DNA of 24,542 nt from Flavobacteriales bacterium UBA720 (GTDB lineage Bacteria; Bacteroidota; Bacteroidia; Flavobacteriales; Weeksellaceae), in contig DBLQ01000033.1 in NCBI GenBank assembly GCA_002297505.1, positions 1 to 24,542 of the forward strand, in the 5' to 3' direction. Below, in pieces: positions 16,236 to 24,003 of the stretch. The translations under genes were made by a program, and so were the position numbers. The stretch's first letter is position 1. Every line of letters begins with the position of its first letter. The notes beneath the pieces are model-generated. The model saw only the letters and a list, made by a program, of their open reading frames with translations. It ran no database searches and was not told where the DNA came from.

Positions 16236-17410
16236 TATTAGATATTATCTACATACCTCTATTTATTTTGTTGGCACTGCACTTTCCCAAATTTCTTCTA
16301 GATGATAAGGAACATGCTTATCTGCCGATTCTTAATAAATTGGCGCTTTTTCATTTCGTACTCGGTATAGCCTATTTTTTCACTACAAACAATGGAGGAG
16401 GCGATGCTTGGGGGCACTGGCGTGTAGCAAAGTTGATGTCTTATGATCAATTTATTTTAGGACTCAGTGCTGGGGAAGGTACAGAGTTTATGAGAGCCTT
16501 TAATTACATTCCAGCCAATTTATTAGGAATGTCATTTCTTTCAAATACAATGTTCTACAGTATGATAGGCTCATTTGGGATAACTTATTTCTTTTTAATA
16601 GCAGCACGGTCGGTACCGTATAACGTCATTATAAAAGGTTATGTTTTATTTCCTTTGATTTTCTTCCTTCCAAATCTTCATTTTTGGAGTTCTGGAGTAG
16701 GGAAGGACACAATTCTTTTTCTATGCATTGGGATGTTCGCTTATGGATTGATGAAACCTTTTCAAAGAGTCCCATTATTAGTTATTCCGATGCTTCTGTC
16801 AATTGGTATACGCCCTCACATCACTTTGTTTTTAATGATCGGCTTTGGATTGGCATATATATTCGGTGGAAAGGTATCTCCCGCACAGCGCTTTATTTTT
16901 TCAGCAGCTATGATAGGCATAGGACTGGCAATTTTACCGTCTGTCATGCAGTTTGCAAAAATTGAAGAAGCTTCAGCAGAAGGTTTTGATAAGTTTGCAC
17001 AAGGTAAGGCGGCTGTTCTGAGCCGAGCGAGCACGGGCTCAGCCATTGATATTTCTTCATATCCCTTTCCGCTAAAAGTACTCACATTCTGGTTTAGGCC
17101 AGCACTTTTTGATGTGCGAAATGTTAATAGTTTAATTGCTGCGGTCGAAAATTTAATTTTTTTAATAGTTTTTATAAAGGCTATGCGAACGAAGCCTTTT
17201 GCCGCTTTTAAAGCTGCACCCTTTGTTATTAAGGGTCTTGTGCTGTTTCTCATTGTTGGTACATTGGCATTTTCGCAATCTCTAGGTAACATGGGAATTA
17301 TGATTCGTATGCGTAATATGTTTCTCCCGGGTATGATCATCTATCTGATGTGGGTTTTTTCTTACGAGCAGCAGCTTATCAGAAGTCGGCAAAATAACAT
17401 AAAGCGGTAA
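16232..17410 (+). CDS. Wzy-like polytopic membrane protein A (candidate polysaccharide polymerase)
   Basis: The 392-residue protein has about 10 hydrophobic segments and no signal peptide. Conserved-looking loops are GDAWGHW (57-63), PNLHFWSSGVGKD (147-159), IRPH (193-196), WFRPALFD (287-294), EN (306-307) and MGIMIRMRNMFLP (354-366). The same motifs in the same order occur in the next gene. Charged residues in extracytoplasmic-type loops and the locus position, with Wzx, Wzc and Wza but no other polymerase candidate, support a Wzy role. No known Wzy signature was recognised, so the function is inferred. It overlaps the previous gene by ATGA and is 1 base from its paralogue. Confidence 0.7.
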   Translation: MILDIIYIPLFILLALHFPKFLLDDKEHAYLPILNKLALFHFVLGIAYFFTTNNGGGDAWGHWRVAKLMSYDQFILGLSAGEGTEFMRAFNYIPANLLGMSFLSNTMFYSMIGSFGITYFFLIAARSVPYNVIIKGYVLFPLIFFLPNLHFWSSGVGKDTILFLCIGMFAYGLMKPFQRVPLLVIPMLLSIGIRPHITLFLMIGFGLAYIFGGKVSPAQRFIFSAAMIGIGLAILPSVMQFAKIEEASAEGFDKFAQGKAAVLSRASTGSAIDISSYPFPLKVLTFWFRPALFDVRNVNSLIAAVENLIFLIVFIKAMRTKPFAAFKAAPFVIKGLVLFLIVGTLAFSQSLGNMGIMIRMRNMFLPGMIIYLMWVFSYEQQLIRSRQNNIKR

Positions 17411-17411
17411 A

Positions 17412-18479
17412 ATGAAAAACAAGGGGTGGATTTGGTATGTATTCCTCTGTCTATATCATATTGTATTCACTGTGCTGGCCTATCGCTACGTTATAAACCA
17501 TTCGGGTGATGCCTATCATTACTGGCATCTCACCGGCATCTGGACAGATTATGTACATATTGGCACCGATGTAATCAAGTGTATCAATTACCCATTAGTT
17601 AAGTTTTTAAATCTTCCTTACTGGGCAGGCTTTCTGATACACAGTACAATTGGATTGGTGGCTATTATAGAGTTGTATCGCTTTTCAGTGTCTTACATTA
17701 GGCCACTCAGGCCATGGATTGGCTACTTATTATATGCAATATTTTTATCACCAAATCTACACTTTTGGACAGCTATCCTCGGCAAGGAACCCATCGTGAT
17801 ACTCGCCATTGTCTGGATCATAGTTCACATTTCTCAAAAAAAAATCTATCATTATAAACTGCTGGTCGGCATATTACTCCTCACTTTAATCAGGCCTCAC
17901 GTGGCACTATTTCTTATATTATCTATAGTGATTACTGCCATGCTAAGTATCAAAGAGTGGAATATAATGAAACGTATCTCTATGCTTTTGGGAGCTGTTT
18001 GCTGCTTTGGCCTTTATCTGATGACACTTAAGTTACTGAACAGGAATCCGTTTGATATATCTTATATTTTAGAGCGGAATGACGCATCATTACTAGCCTT
18101 CAAACGAGCGGGTTCTTATGTGCCGATGATCACTTACAATTGGTTTGAGCGTATATTTGCACTCAATTTTCGTCCCTTGTTCTATGATTCTCACAATTTA
18201 TGGGCCTTTGTACTAAGTACGGAAAATTTTCTATCTCTTATTCTGATTGCTTTCACCATATTTTTTCTTATGCTAAACTATAAAGCTGTAAAACTGACTG
18301 CATTCGTTAGGCTGTCGATAATATTCTTTTTGATAGCTTCTTTGTTTTTCATTCAGAGATACTCCTGTCTCGGTATTTTTGTGAGAACCAAAGTCATGTA
18401 TATGCCCTTTCTTTTTATCGCTATGGTTAAAATATTGGATATGTCTCTGCATCAGCAAAAATTCAAAGAGAGATTTTAG
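17412..18479 (+). CDS. Wzy-like polytopic membrane protein B (paralogue of the preceding gene)
   Basis: The 355-residue multipass protein shares the motif order of the preceding gene: GDAYHYW (32-38), PNLHFWTAILGKE (114-126), IRPH (160-163), FRPLFYD (253-259), EN (271-272) and LGIFVRTKVMYMP (320-332). Elsewhere the two have diverged strongly, so this is an old duplication or a recruited relative rather than a recent copy. It lacks about 25 N-terminal residues relative to A, including the first hydrophobic helix. It is the last gene of the long overlapping run. It may be a second polymerase, a ligase, or a partner of A; sequence alone does not say. Confidence 0.7.
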   Translation: MKNKGWIWYVFLCLYHIVFTVLAYRYVINHSGDAYHYWHLTGIWTDYVHIGTDVIKCINYPLVKFLNLPYWAGFLIHSTIGLVAIIELYRFSVSYIRPLRPWIGYLLYAIFLSPNLHFWTAILGKEPIVILAIVWIIVHISQKKIYHYKLLVGILLLTLIRPHVALFLILSIVITAMLSIKEWNIMKRISMLLGAVCCFGLYLMTLKLLNRNPFDISYILERNDASLLAFKRAGSYVPMITYNWFERIFALNFRPLFYDSHNLWAFVLSTENFLSLILIAFTIFFLMLNYKAVKLTAFVRLSIIFFLIASLFFIQRYSCLGIFVRTKVMYMPFLFIAMVKILDMSLHQQKFKERF

Positions 18480-18552
18480 CATTTAAAGCAATAGAACGGC
18501 ACTTCGATGGACAGCTCAGCTATTTAAAATACCTGCCAAAGTTCTAAATCCC

Positions 18553-18560
18553 TATCTTTG
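18553..18560 (+). promoter_or_regulatory. Promoter -7 element for the PglA/PglC/PglD-like trio
   Basis: TATCTTTG matches the Bacteroidota -7 consensus TAnnTTTG exactly and lies 18 bases before the ATG at 18579. It is in the only sizeable gap (99 bases) of the locus. No good -33 TTTG is present at 19-23 bases upstream. A short 5' leader is implied. Confidence 0.6.
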
Positions 18561-18578
18561 CATAAATACAGTTTCTAG

Positions 18579-19730
18579 ATGGCAAAACTTTTCCGTATCA
18601 CGACTGTGCCACTTTCGATAGAAAAACTTTTGGGAAAGCAGCTCCCATTTATGGCACAGCATTTTGACCTTACAGCAATTTCTGCGGACCAAAATGAGCT
18701 TGCAAGGGTCGGCAGAGAATTAGGCATCAAAACCCATGCGATAGATATGACCAGAAAAATCACTCCACTTCAAGACCTGAAGTCACTGTGGATGATGTAC
18801 AGATATCTTAAAAATGAAAAACCGGAAATTGTCCATACGCACACGCCAAAAGCAGGATTAATAGGCATGCTTGCAGCAAGGATGGCCTCCGTACCCCATA
18901 GATTTCATACCGTGGCAGGGCTTCCGTTGATGGAGACGCAGGGTGTCAAAAGAAAAGTACTTGACCTGGTGGAAAAGCTAACCTATGCCGCCGCAACCAA
19001 AGTCTACCCAAATTCTAAAGGATTATATGATTTTATCATAAAAAATAATTATACAGCATCTGCTAAATTGAAGGTAATAGGCAACGGATCATCGAATGGT
19101 ATAGACACTTCTTATTTTGCACCAGATCAAATTTCGGAAAGTCAATTAACTGAACTTAAGAACAATCTTGGTATACAGAATGATGATTTCGTTTTCATAT
19201 TTGTCGGCCGTCTGGTGGGAGATAAGGGCATCAATGAAATGGTGAAGGCCTTTTCCCAAATTAAAAACAAGAAGGCCAAATTACTTTTAGTGGGAGATAA
19301 GGAAGACGATCTGGACCCACTCCATCCCGATATCATTAAGGAAATAGAAACCAATCCCAATATTCTGGCCGTTGGCTTCCAAAAAGATGTCCGCCCCTAC
19401 TTCGCAATATCCCAACTGCTTGTTTTTCCCAGCTACAGAGAGGGATTCCCGAACGTTGTAATGCAGGCAGGCGCAATGGGACTTCCAGCAATAGTATCCA
19501 ATATTAATGGCTGTAATGAGATTATTGTGCAGGATATCAATGGAAGGATTATTCCCGCGAAAGATTCGATAAGTTTACTTTTCGCAATGCAGGATCTTTT
19601 GGATAACCATGATGTTTACCAAATGCTTAAACAGAACAGCAGAAGAATGATAACAGAACGGTATGAGCAATCGGTCGTCTGGGAGCAGCTTCTGGCTGAA
19701 TACAGACGAATAATGAAGGAAAAACCATAA
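18579..19730 (+). CDS. GT4-family glycosyltransferase (PglA-like position)
   Basis: The 383-residue GT4 enzyme has an acceptor domain with KPEIVHTHTPKAGLIG (81-96) and FHTVAGLP (109-116), and a donor domain starting DFVFIFVGRLVGDKGINEM (203-221). In the catalytic-motif region YREGFPNVVMQAGAMG (286-301) the second glutamate of E-x7-E is Gln296; Glu288 is kept. Its position before a PglC-like phosphoglycosyl transferase and a PglD-like acetyltransferase suggests that it adds the second sugar, as PglA does in Campylobacter. This function is inferred from context. It is 2 bases from the next gene and has its own promoter element. Confidence 0.9.
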   Translation: MAKLFRITTVPLSIEKLLGKQLPFMAQHFDLTAISADQNELARVGRELGIKTHAIDMTRKITPLQDLKSLWMMYRYLKNEKPEIVHTHTPKAGLIGMLAARMASVPHRFHTVAGLPLMETQGVKRKVLDLVEKLTYAAATKVYPNSKGLYDFIIKNNYTASAKLKVIGNGSSNGIDTSYFAPDQISESQLTELKNNLGIQNDDFVFIFVGRLVGDKGINEMVKAFSQIKNKKAKLLLVGDKEDDLDPLHPDIIKEIETNPNILAVGFQKDVRPYFAISQLLVFPSYREGFPNVVMQAGAMGLPAIVSNINGCNEIIVQDINGRIIPAKDSISLLFAMQDLLDNHDVYQMLKQNSRRMITERYEQSVVWEQLLAEYRRIMKEKP

Positions 19731-19732
19731 TT

Positions 19733-20344
19733 ATGTACAAAGGATTTTTTAAAAGAATAATTGATTTAATCTTCGCCTTCATCGGGTTTTTATTGTTACT
19801 TCCTATTTTTTTGATAGTTACTGTGGCACTCTATTTTGCCAATCAGGGCAAACCTTTCTTCTTCCAGAGAAGACCCGGAAAAAATGAAAAGATATTCAGC
19901 ATCATCAAGTTCAAAACCATGAACGACAGGAAGGATGCGCAGGGTAACTTATTGCCGGATGCCGAGCGGCTAACGGCCGTAGGTGCATTCGTAAGAAAAA
20001 CGTCACTGGACGAGATTCCGCAGCTCATCAACGTTCTGAAAGGCGACATGGCCCTTATTGGCCCAAGACCGCTGCTGCCTGAATATCTGGAGATCTACAG
20101 TCCCGAGCAGAAGAAGAGGCATCTCGTAAGGCCCGGTATCACAGGCTGGGCACAGGTTAACGGCCGTAATGCCATCAGCTGGCAGCGCAAGTTCGAGCTG
20201 GATGTATGGTATGTAGAGCATCTGTCTTTCGGGTTGGATCTTAAGATATTATTGTTGACAGTAAAAAAAGTCTTCCGCAGCGAGGGTATCACACAGGCTG
20301 GTCACGTCAGTGCGGAAAAATTTACAGGTAATCTAGAGCTATGA
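19733..20344 (+). CDS. Initiating phosphoglycosyl transferase (PglC-like, monotopic)
   Basis: This enzyme transfers a sugar-1-phosphate from UDP-sugar to undecaprenyl phosphate, the first committed step of the glycan. The 203-residue length fits the small monoPGT class (PglC type). The N-terminal re-entrant helix has Pro24 (LLLPIF), the helix-breaking position in PglC. The catalytic dyad is Asp93-Glu94 in RKTSLDEIPQLINVL. Further motifs are PRPLLPEY (111-118) and RPGITGWAQVNGRNAISW (133-150). The C-terminal tail GITQAGHVSAEKFTG is commonly seen in Bacteroidota homologues, from memory. It overlaps the PglD-like gene by ATGA, consistent with use of an N-acetylated 4-amino sugar such as diNAcBac. 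Confidence 0.95.
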   Translation: MYKGFFKRIIDLIFAFIGFLLLLPIFLIVTVALYFANQGKPFFFQRRPGKNEKIFSIIKFKTMNDRKDAQGNLLPDAERLTAVGAFVRKTSLDEIPQLINVLKGDMALIGPRPLLPEYLEIYSPEQKKRHLVRPGITGWAQVNGRNAISWQRKFELDVWYVEHLSFGLDLKILLLTVKKVFRSEGITQAGHVSAEKFTGNLEL

Positions 20345-20943
20345 TTTTGTTTGGTGCCAGTGGTCACGCCAAAGTGATCGCAGAAATACTGATGTCGATA
20401 GACCGGCATGTGGACTTGATTTTGGATGATAATCCTAAAGTTTCCGAAATCTTCGGAATTCCTGTACAGCGGTTTGATACTAATATGCATTCTGCCGGCA
20501 ACGCTATGATTGCCATTGGCAATAACGCAGTGCGCAAGAAAGTGGCAGAAAGCAAAGACTTTACCTATACCTCAGCCATCCACCCCTCGGCCACGGTCTC
20601 CCGCTTTTCCTCCCTCGGTGCAGGGAGTGTAGTTATGGCCGGCGCAGTAATAAATCCTGACACTGTGATAGGAAGGCATTGCATTCTTAATACAGGTTGC
20701 ATTATTGATCATGATTGTACTTTGGATGATTTTGTTCATATATCGCCTAAGGCTGCGCTGGCGGGCAATGTATCGGTAGGCGAGGGTACGCACATTGGAA
20801 TTGGTGCATCCGTCATTCAGAATGTCAGAATTGGAAAATGGTGTACCATCGGCGCAGGTGCTGTAATTATTAGGGATGTGCCTGATGACGCAGTAGTGGT
20901 CGGAAATCCTGGGAAAATTATCAAATACAATAACAGGGATTAG
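20341..20943 (+). CDS. PglD-like sugar N-acetyltransferase
   Basis: The 200-residue NeuD/PglD-family enzyme has an N-terminal Rossmann half starting ILFGASGHA (2-10) and a C-terminal left-handed beta-helix of hexapeptide repeats. IIDHDCTLDDF (121-131) contains His124, equivalent to the catalytic base His125 of PglD. The end VVVGNPGKIIKY is typical. PglD acetylates UDP-4-amino-4,6-dideoxy-GlcNAc to UDP-diNAcBac. The expected PLP partner (PglE) and dehydratase (PglF) are not in the window; the next gene is an outer-membrane protein. The enzyme may draw on enzymes encoded elsewhere. NeuD-like specificity cannot be excluded. Confidence 0.9.
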   Translation: MILFGASGHAKVIAEILMSIDRHVDLILDDNPKVSEIFGIPVQRFDTNMHSAGNAMIAIGNNAVRKKVAESKDFTYTSAIHPSATVSRFSSLGAGSVVMAGAVINPDTVIGRHCILNTGCIIDHDCTLDDFVHISPKAALAGNVSVGEGTHIGIGASVIQNVRIGKWCTIGAGAVIIRDVPDDAVVVGNPGKIIKYNNRD

Positions 20944-20972
20944 AACAAACCTATATTGGCACAGCCTTTGTC

Positions 20973-20980
20973 TACATCTG
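20973..20980 (+). promoter_or_regulatory. Weak -7 candidate upstream of outer-membrane barrel
   Basis: TACATCTG differs from TAnnTTTG at one position and lies 23 bases before the preferred ATG at 21004. A TTGG upstream (20956) is too close to be a standard -33 element. Support is positional only. Confidence 0.3.
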
Positions 20981-21003
20981 AGCGTAACAAAAATCTATAC
21001 AAT

Positions 21004-21594
21004 ATGAAAAAAATAGTCTTTGGAGCTATCGCTTTGGTTGCAGGTCTTTTCTCAACCGCAAACGCACAGATACAGGAAGGTAATTGGATGGTAGGTGGTA
21101 ACCTGGTAGGTGCCAACTTTGGTCTCAATTCTGGTAGCGGTTATGATTTTTCTATTCAGCCAAAAGGAGCATATTTTATTAAAGATAATGTAGCATTGGG
21201 GGGTTATGTTAATCTTGGATTCAGCGGGGCTAAGGACGCTCCCACGACATTTGTGTATAACGTTGGGGCTTTAGGGCGCTATTACCTTTCTCCGGGTGAG
21301 CAGGGTGTAGATAACCTTCTGAACCACGGACGCTGGTTCTTCGAGGCGAATGTGGGAGTGGGTGGTACTTCCATCTCAAAAGGAGGTTCTTCTTCTAACG
21401 GTTTGAACTTCGGATTCGGACCTGGATATTCTTACTTCATCACACCGAACATCGGATTGGAAGGTTTGGTAAAGTATGACGCCAATGCAGGATTCGGAAA
21501 CGGAGGTTATACCAACAGAATCACGTTTGGATTAGGATTCCAGATTTACCTGCCATCGGGTCAGGCGAAGAGAATCGCGAATGATGTACAATAA
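21004..21594 (+). CDS. Small outer-membrane beta-barrel protein
   Basis: The 196-residue product starts at the ATG giving the signal peptide MKKIVFGAIALVAGLFSTANA, cleaved before Gln-22. An in-frame ATG at 20956 would bury that signal behind 16 residues and is not favoured. The mature part is Gly/aromatic rich with alternating strands, such as YDFSIQPKGAYFIKDNVALGGYVNLGF, LGRYYLSPGE, WFFEANVGVGG and RITFGLGFQIYLP. This fits the OmpW/OMP_b-brl type barrels of Bacteroidota. No enzyme motif is seen, and a link to the polysaccharide is not shown. Its own terminator follows 26 bases after the stop. Confidence 0.8.
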   Translation: MKKIVFGAIALVAGLFSTANAQIQEGNWMVGGNLVGANFGLNSGSGYDFSIQPKGAYFIKDNVALGGYVNLGFSGAKDAPTTFVYNVGALGRYYLSPGEQGVDNLLNHGRWFFEANVGVGGTSISKGGSSSNGLNFGFGPGYSYFITPNIGLEGLVKYDANAGFGNGGYTNRITFGLGFQIYLPSGQAKRIANDVQ

Positions 21595-21620
21595 TCATTA
21601 TCTCTGATACTTTAAAATAC

Positions 21621-21644
21621 AACCGGCACTATGTCGGTTTTTTT
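21621..21644 (+). terminator. Rho-independent terminator after the outer-membrane barrel gene
   Basis: AACCG (21621-21625) pairs with CGGTT (21635-21639), with a 9-base loop, and T residues run to 21644. It lies between the stop at 21594 and the MscS start at 21661. Confidence 0.7.
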
Positions 21645-21660
21645 GATTAAAATACACATT

Positions 21661-22533
21661 ATGGAATATTTGAACACGGTGTATGCCGTATTGCACCGCT
21701 GGTACATCAGCTTTGCCGAACTGACACCAAGGCTGGTCGTCGGAATTTTGGTATTTCTATTTTTCCTCACTACAAGCAAATTTCTCAGTAAATGGTCCGT
21801 AAGTCTTTTTCACAAACTCTTTCCGAAGACCAAGACAGATTCCATCGTAACGCTGGTGGCGGTATTCAAGTTTCTGATCATTTTGATGGGAACATTTGTT
21901 TCGCTGGAGATTATGGGATTCAGCGGATTCTTCATGAAGTTCCTCGGAAGTTTGGGAGTCGCTGGGGTCATTGCCGGGGTGGCGCTGAAGGATTTGGTGT
22001 CGAGTATTTTTTCCGGAATGCTCGTGAGTGTGGATAAGGCGTTTAAGATCGGCGATTACGTCACCATAGGCGGCAATTCCGGTACGGTCCAGGATATTGG
22101 ATTGCTCACCACCAAGCTCATTACCGATGACGGCAAAAAAGTGTATATCCCAAATCAGGTGATCTTCAATTCGCCATTCTTCAATATCACCGCGTCGCCA
22201 CAGCGCCGGATCATTTTTAATCTGGACATTCCCGTGGGAGAGGACATCGACAGGGCAAGGAATGTGATCCTGGATACCATTAGAAGCTTAGAACACGTGG
22301 ACAAGGCCGATGCCTCCGATGTGTTGCTTACGGATGTAAAGCAGGGCGTTTTCACCTTCCAGGTCAAATTCTGGCTGGAGATCGGCAGTGATTTTGGCAA
22401 GCTGAAAAGCATATCCATCATCCGGATCAACGAAGCCCTGATGAAAGAAGGCATCAATCTGGTGACGCCTACTACCATCAGCATTGCCAGTACTGCCAGT
22501 ACGGATCAGAGTACGGCTCAGACTGGCGAGTAA
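21661..22533 (+). CDS. MscS-family mechanosensitive ion channel
   Basis: The 290-residue inner-membrane channel releases solutes on hypoosmotic shock. Start 21661 is preferred; an in-frame ATG at 21631 falls in the preceding terminator and would add residues of no clear function. Three membrane segments are seen: about 24-40, 62-85, and the pore helix TM3 at about 93-120 (GSLGVAGVIAGVALKDLVSS, then IFSGML), with the Gly/Ala-rich packing pattern of MscS. The cytoplasmic beta domain follows (FKIGDYVTIGGNSGTVQDIGLLTT, about 128-151, split for reading; VYIPNQVIFNSPFFN). The length is close to the 286 residues of E. coli MscS. It converges on sucC. Confidence 0.93.
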   Translation: MEYLNTVYAVLHRWYISFAELTPRLVVGILVFLFFLTTSKFLSKWSVSLFHKLFPKTKTDSIVTLVAVFKFLIILMGTFVSLEIMGFSGFFMKFLGSLGVAGVIAGVALKDLVSSIFSGMLVSVDKAFKIGDYVTIGGNSGTVQDIGLLTTKLITDDGKKVYIPNQVIFNSPFFNITASPQRRIIFNLDIPVGEDIDRARNVILDTIRSLEHVDKADASDVLLTDVKQGVFTFQVKFWLEIGSDFGKLKSISIIRINEALMKEGINLVTPTTISIASTASTDQSTAQTGE

Positions 22534-22554
22534 GGCAACATCTGATATAAAAAA

Positions 22555-22587
22555 AGAAACCCGACTCAGAAATGAATCGGGTTTTCT
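22555..22587. terminator. Bidirectional terminator between mscS-like gene and sucC
   Basis: AGAAACCCGA (22555-22564) pairs with TCGGGTTTTCT (22577-22587), with one extra T and an 11-12 base loop. There are A residues before the stem and T residues after it, so it can work on both strands. It lies between the plus-strand stop at 22533 and the minus-strand sucC stop at 22608. Confidence 0.85.
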
Positions 22588-22607
22588 TGTATGATTGAGT
22601 ATTCAGC

Positions 22608-23798
22608 TTATGCCAAAACTTCTTTTACTTTATTAGCAGCTTCTTCCAGCGTAATCGCAGAGTGGATTGGCAATCCTGCTTCATCGATCAGTTGCTTGGC
22701 TTCAACCGCATTAGTTCCTTGCAATCTCACGATTAATGGAACAGGTAGGCTTCCCATCGCATTGTAAGCATCGACTACACCCTGAGCCACTCTGTCGCAT
22801 CTTACAATTCCTCCGAAGATGTTAATCAGAATAGCTTTTACGTTCGGATCTCTCAGGATAATTCCGAAAGCAGTCTGAACTCTCTGTGCATCAGCAGTTC
22901 CACCTACGTCCAGGAAGTTCGCAGGGTTACCGCCGGATAATTTGATGATATCCATAGTCGCCATCGCAAGACCTGCTCCGTTGACCATACAGGCTACGTT
23001 GCCGTCCAGCTTCACGAAGTTAAGACCCGCTTCTCCAGCTTCTACATCCAATGGATCTTCTTCTCTGGTATCTCTCAGCTCGGCAAGGTCTTTGTGACGG
23101 AACAGGGAATTGTCATCCAAAGTCACTTTAGCATCCACAGCGATGATTTTGTCATCAGAGGTTTTCAATACCGGGTTGATTTCGAAAAGGGAAGCGTCAA
23201 TGCCGATGTAAGCATTGTAAAGTGCCGTAATAAACTTGGTGAATTCTTTGAAAGCATTGCCGGAAAGGCCAAGGTTGAAAGCGATCTTTCTGGCCTGGAA
23301 GCCCTGTAGTCCGTAAGCAGCATCAATCACTTCTTTATGGATAAGATGAGGTGTTACCTCAGCTACGTGCTCAATGTCCATACCACCTTCGGTAGAATAT
23401 ACCACGGTGTTTTTTCCAAGTGCTCTGTCCAGAAGGATAGAAACATAAAACTCTTTAGTTTCAGATTCACCTGGGTAATATACATCTTCCGCTACCAATA
23501 CAGAGTTTACTTTTTTACCTTCTGCAGAAGTCTGAGGCGTGATAAGCTGCATCCCGATGATGTTCCCGGCATTCTCTTTCAGTTTGTCCATGTTCGGAGA
23601 AAACTTAACGCCACCGCCTTTTCCACGGCCACCAGCATGGATCTGAGCTTTTACAACCCAACCCTGTGCTCCGGTCTCTGCAGTTAATTTCTCAGCAGCA
23701 GCTACTGCCTCATCTACGTTATTGGCAACAAAACCACGCTGGATATTAACCCCGTATTTTGCTAAAATCTCTTTTGATTGATACTCGTGAAGATTCAT
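22608..23798 (-). CDS. sucC: Succinate-CoA ligase [ADP-forming] subunit beta
   Basis: The beta subunit couples succinyl-CoA hydrolysis to NDP phosphorylation in the citric acid cycle and works with SucD. The 396-residue length is close to E. coli SucC (388). ATP-grasp features are the N-terminus MNLHEYQSKEIL, HAGGRGKGGGVK (54-65), metal-binding FEINPVL (205-211) and AVDAKVTLDDN (220-230). The ligase half has GAGLAMATMD (274-283), FLDVGGTAD (295-303) and INIFGGIVRCD (325-335). It lies on the minus strand with a promoter element about 37 bases upstream of its start. sucD is not in the window. Confidence 0.97.
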   Translation of the reverse strand: MNLHEYQSKEILAKYGVNIQRGFVANNVDEAVAAAEKLTAETGAQGWVVKAQIHAGGRGKGGGVKFSPNMDKLKENAGNIIGMQLITPQTSAEGKKVNSVLVAEDVYYPGESETKEFYVSILLDRALGKNTVVYSTEGGMDIEHVAEVTPHLIHKEVIDAAYGLQGFQARKIAFNLGLSGNAFKEFTKFITALYNAYIGIDASLFEINPVLKTSDDKIIAVDAKVTLDDNSLFRHKDLAELRDTREEDPLDVEAGEAGLNFVKLDGNVACMVNGAGLAMATMDIIKLSGGNPANFLDVGGTADAQRVQTAFGIILRDPNVKAILINIFGGIVRCDRVAQGVVDAYNAMGSLPVPLIVRLQGTNAVEAKQLIDEAGLPIHSAITLEEAANKVKEVLA

Positions 23799-23835
23799 AA
23801 TATGTTTTGATTATTTTTTAATTGTATAAGACGGA

Positions 23836-23843
23836 CAAATTTA
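23836..23843 (-). promoter_or_regulatory. Promoter -7 element of sucC
   Basis: Read on the minus strand, this is TAAATTTG, an exact match to TAnnTTTG. It is 37 bases upstream of the sucC ATG. The -33 region is not clear. Confidence 0.55.
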
Positions 23844-23973
23844 TGAAAAATGAGCAAGGGCGGAAAGAAAATCAGCCAACTTTTAATGACTTAAATCAGA
23901 TTATGTTAACAATAATTTGCCATCACCGCGAATAACTCCATTTTCTAATCACATTTTAATACTATTTTAATCT

Positions 23974-23986
23974 ATAGTAATACTAT
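23974..23986. promoter_or_regulatory. Palindrome ATAGTA-A-TACTAT, candidate regulator site
   Basis: A perfect 6-base inverted repeat with a one-base centre lies upstream of the TetR gene and between the divergent sucC and TetR promoters. AATACTAT occurs again at 23958-23965, 21 bases from the second half-site AATACTAT (23979-23986), about two helical turns. Binding by the TetR-family product is a guess. Confidence 0.4.
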
Positions 23987-24003
23987 CACTGGCACGATTT
24001 TTA

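Noticed and set aside
16816..17340. Minus-strand open frame of 174 codons opposite the first Wzy-like gene
   Set aside because: No start context or recognisable domain; the plus strand encodes a membrane protein with motifs shared with its neighbour, so this is a shadow.
17411..17411. Possible frameshift splitting one long membrane protein into the two Wzy-like genes
   Set aside because: The two products carry the same motifs in the same order, so they are paralogues in tandem, not halves of one protein.
20956..21003. Alternative earlier start for the outer-membrane barrel
   Set aside because: It would place 16 residues in front of a perfect signal peptide starting at 21004.
21631..21660. 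Alternative earlier start for the MscS-like channel
   Set aside because: The codon lies in the loop of the preceding terminator hairpin; 21661 gives the expected family length.
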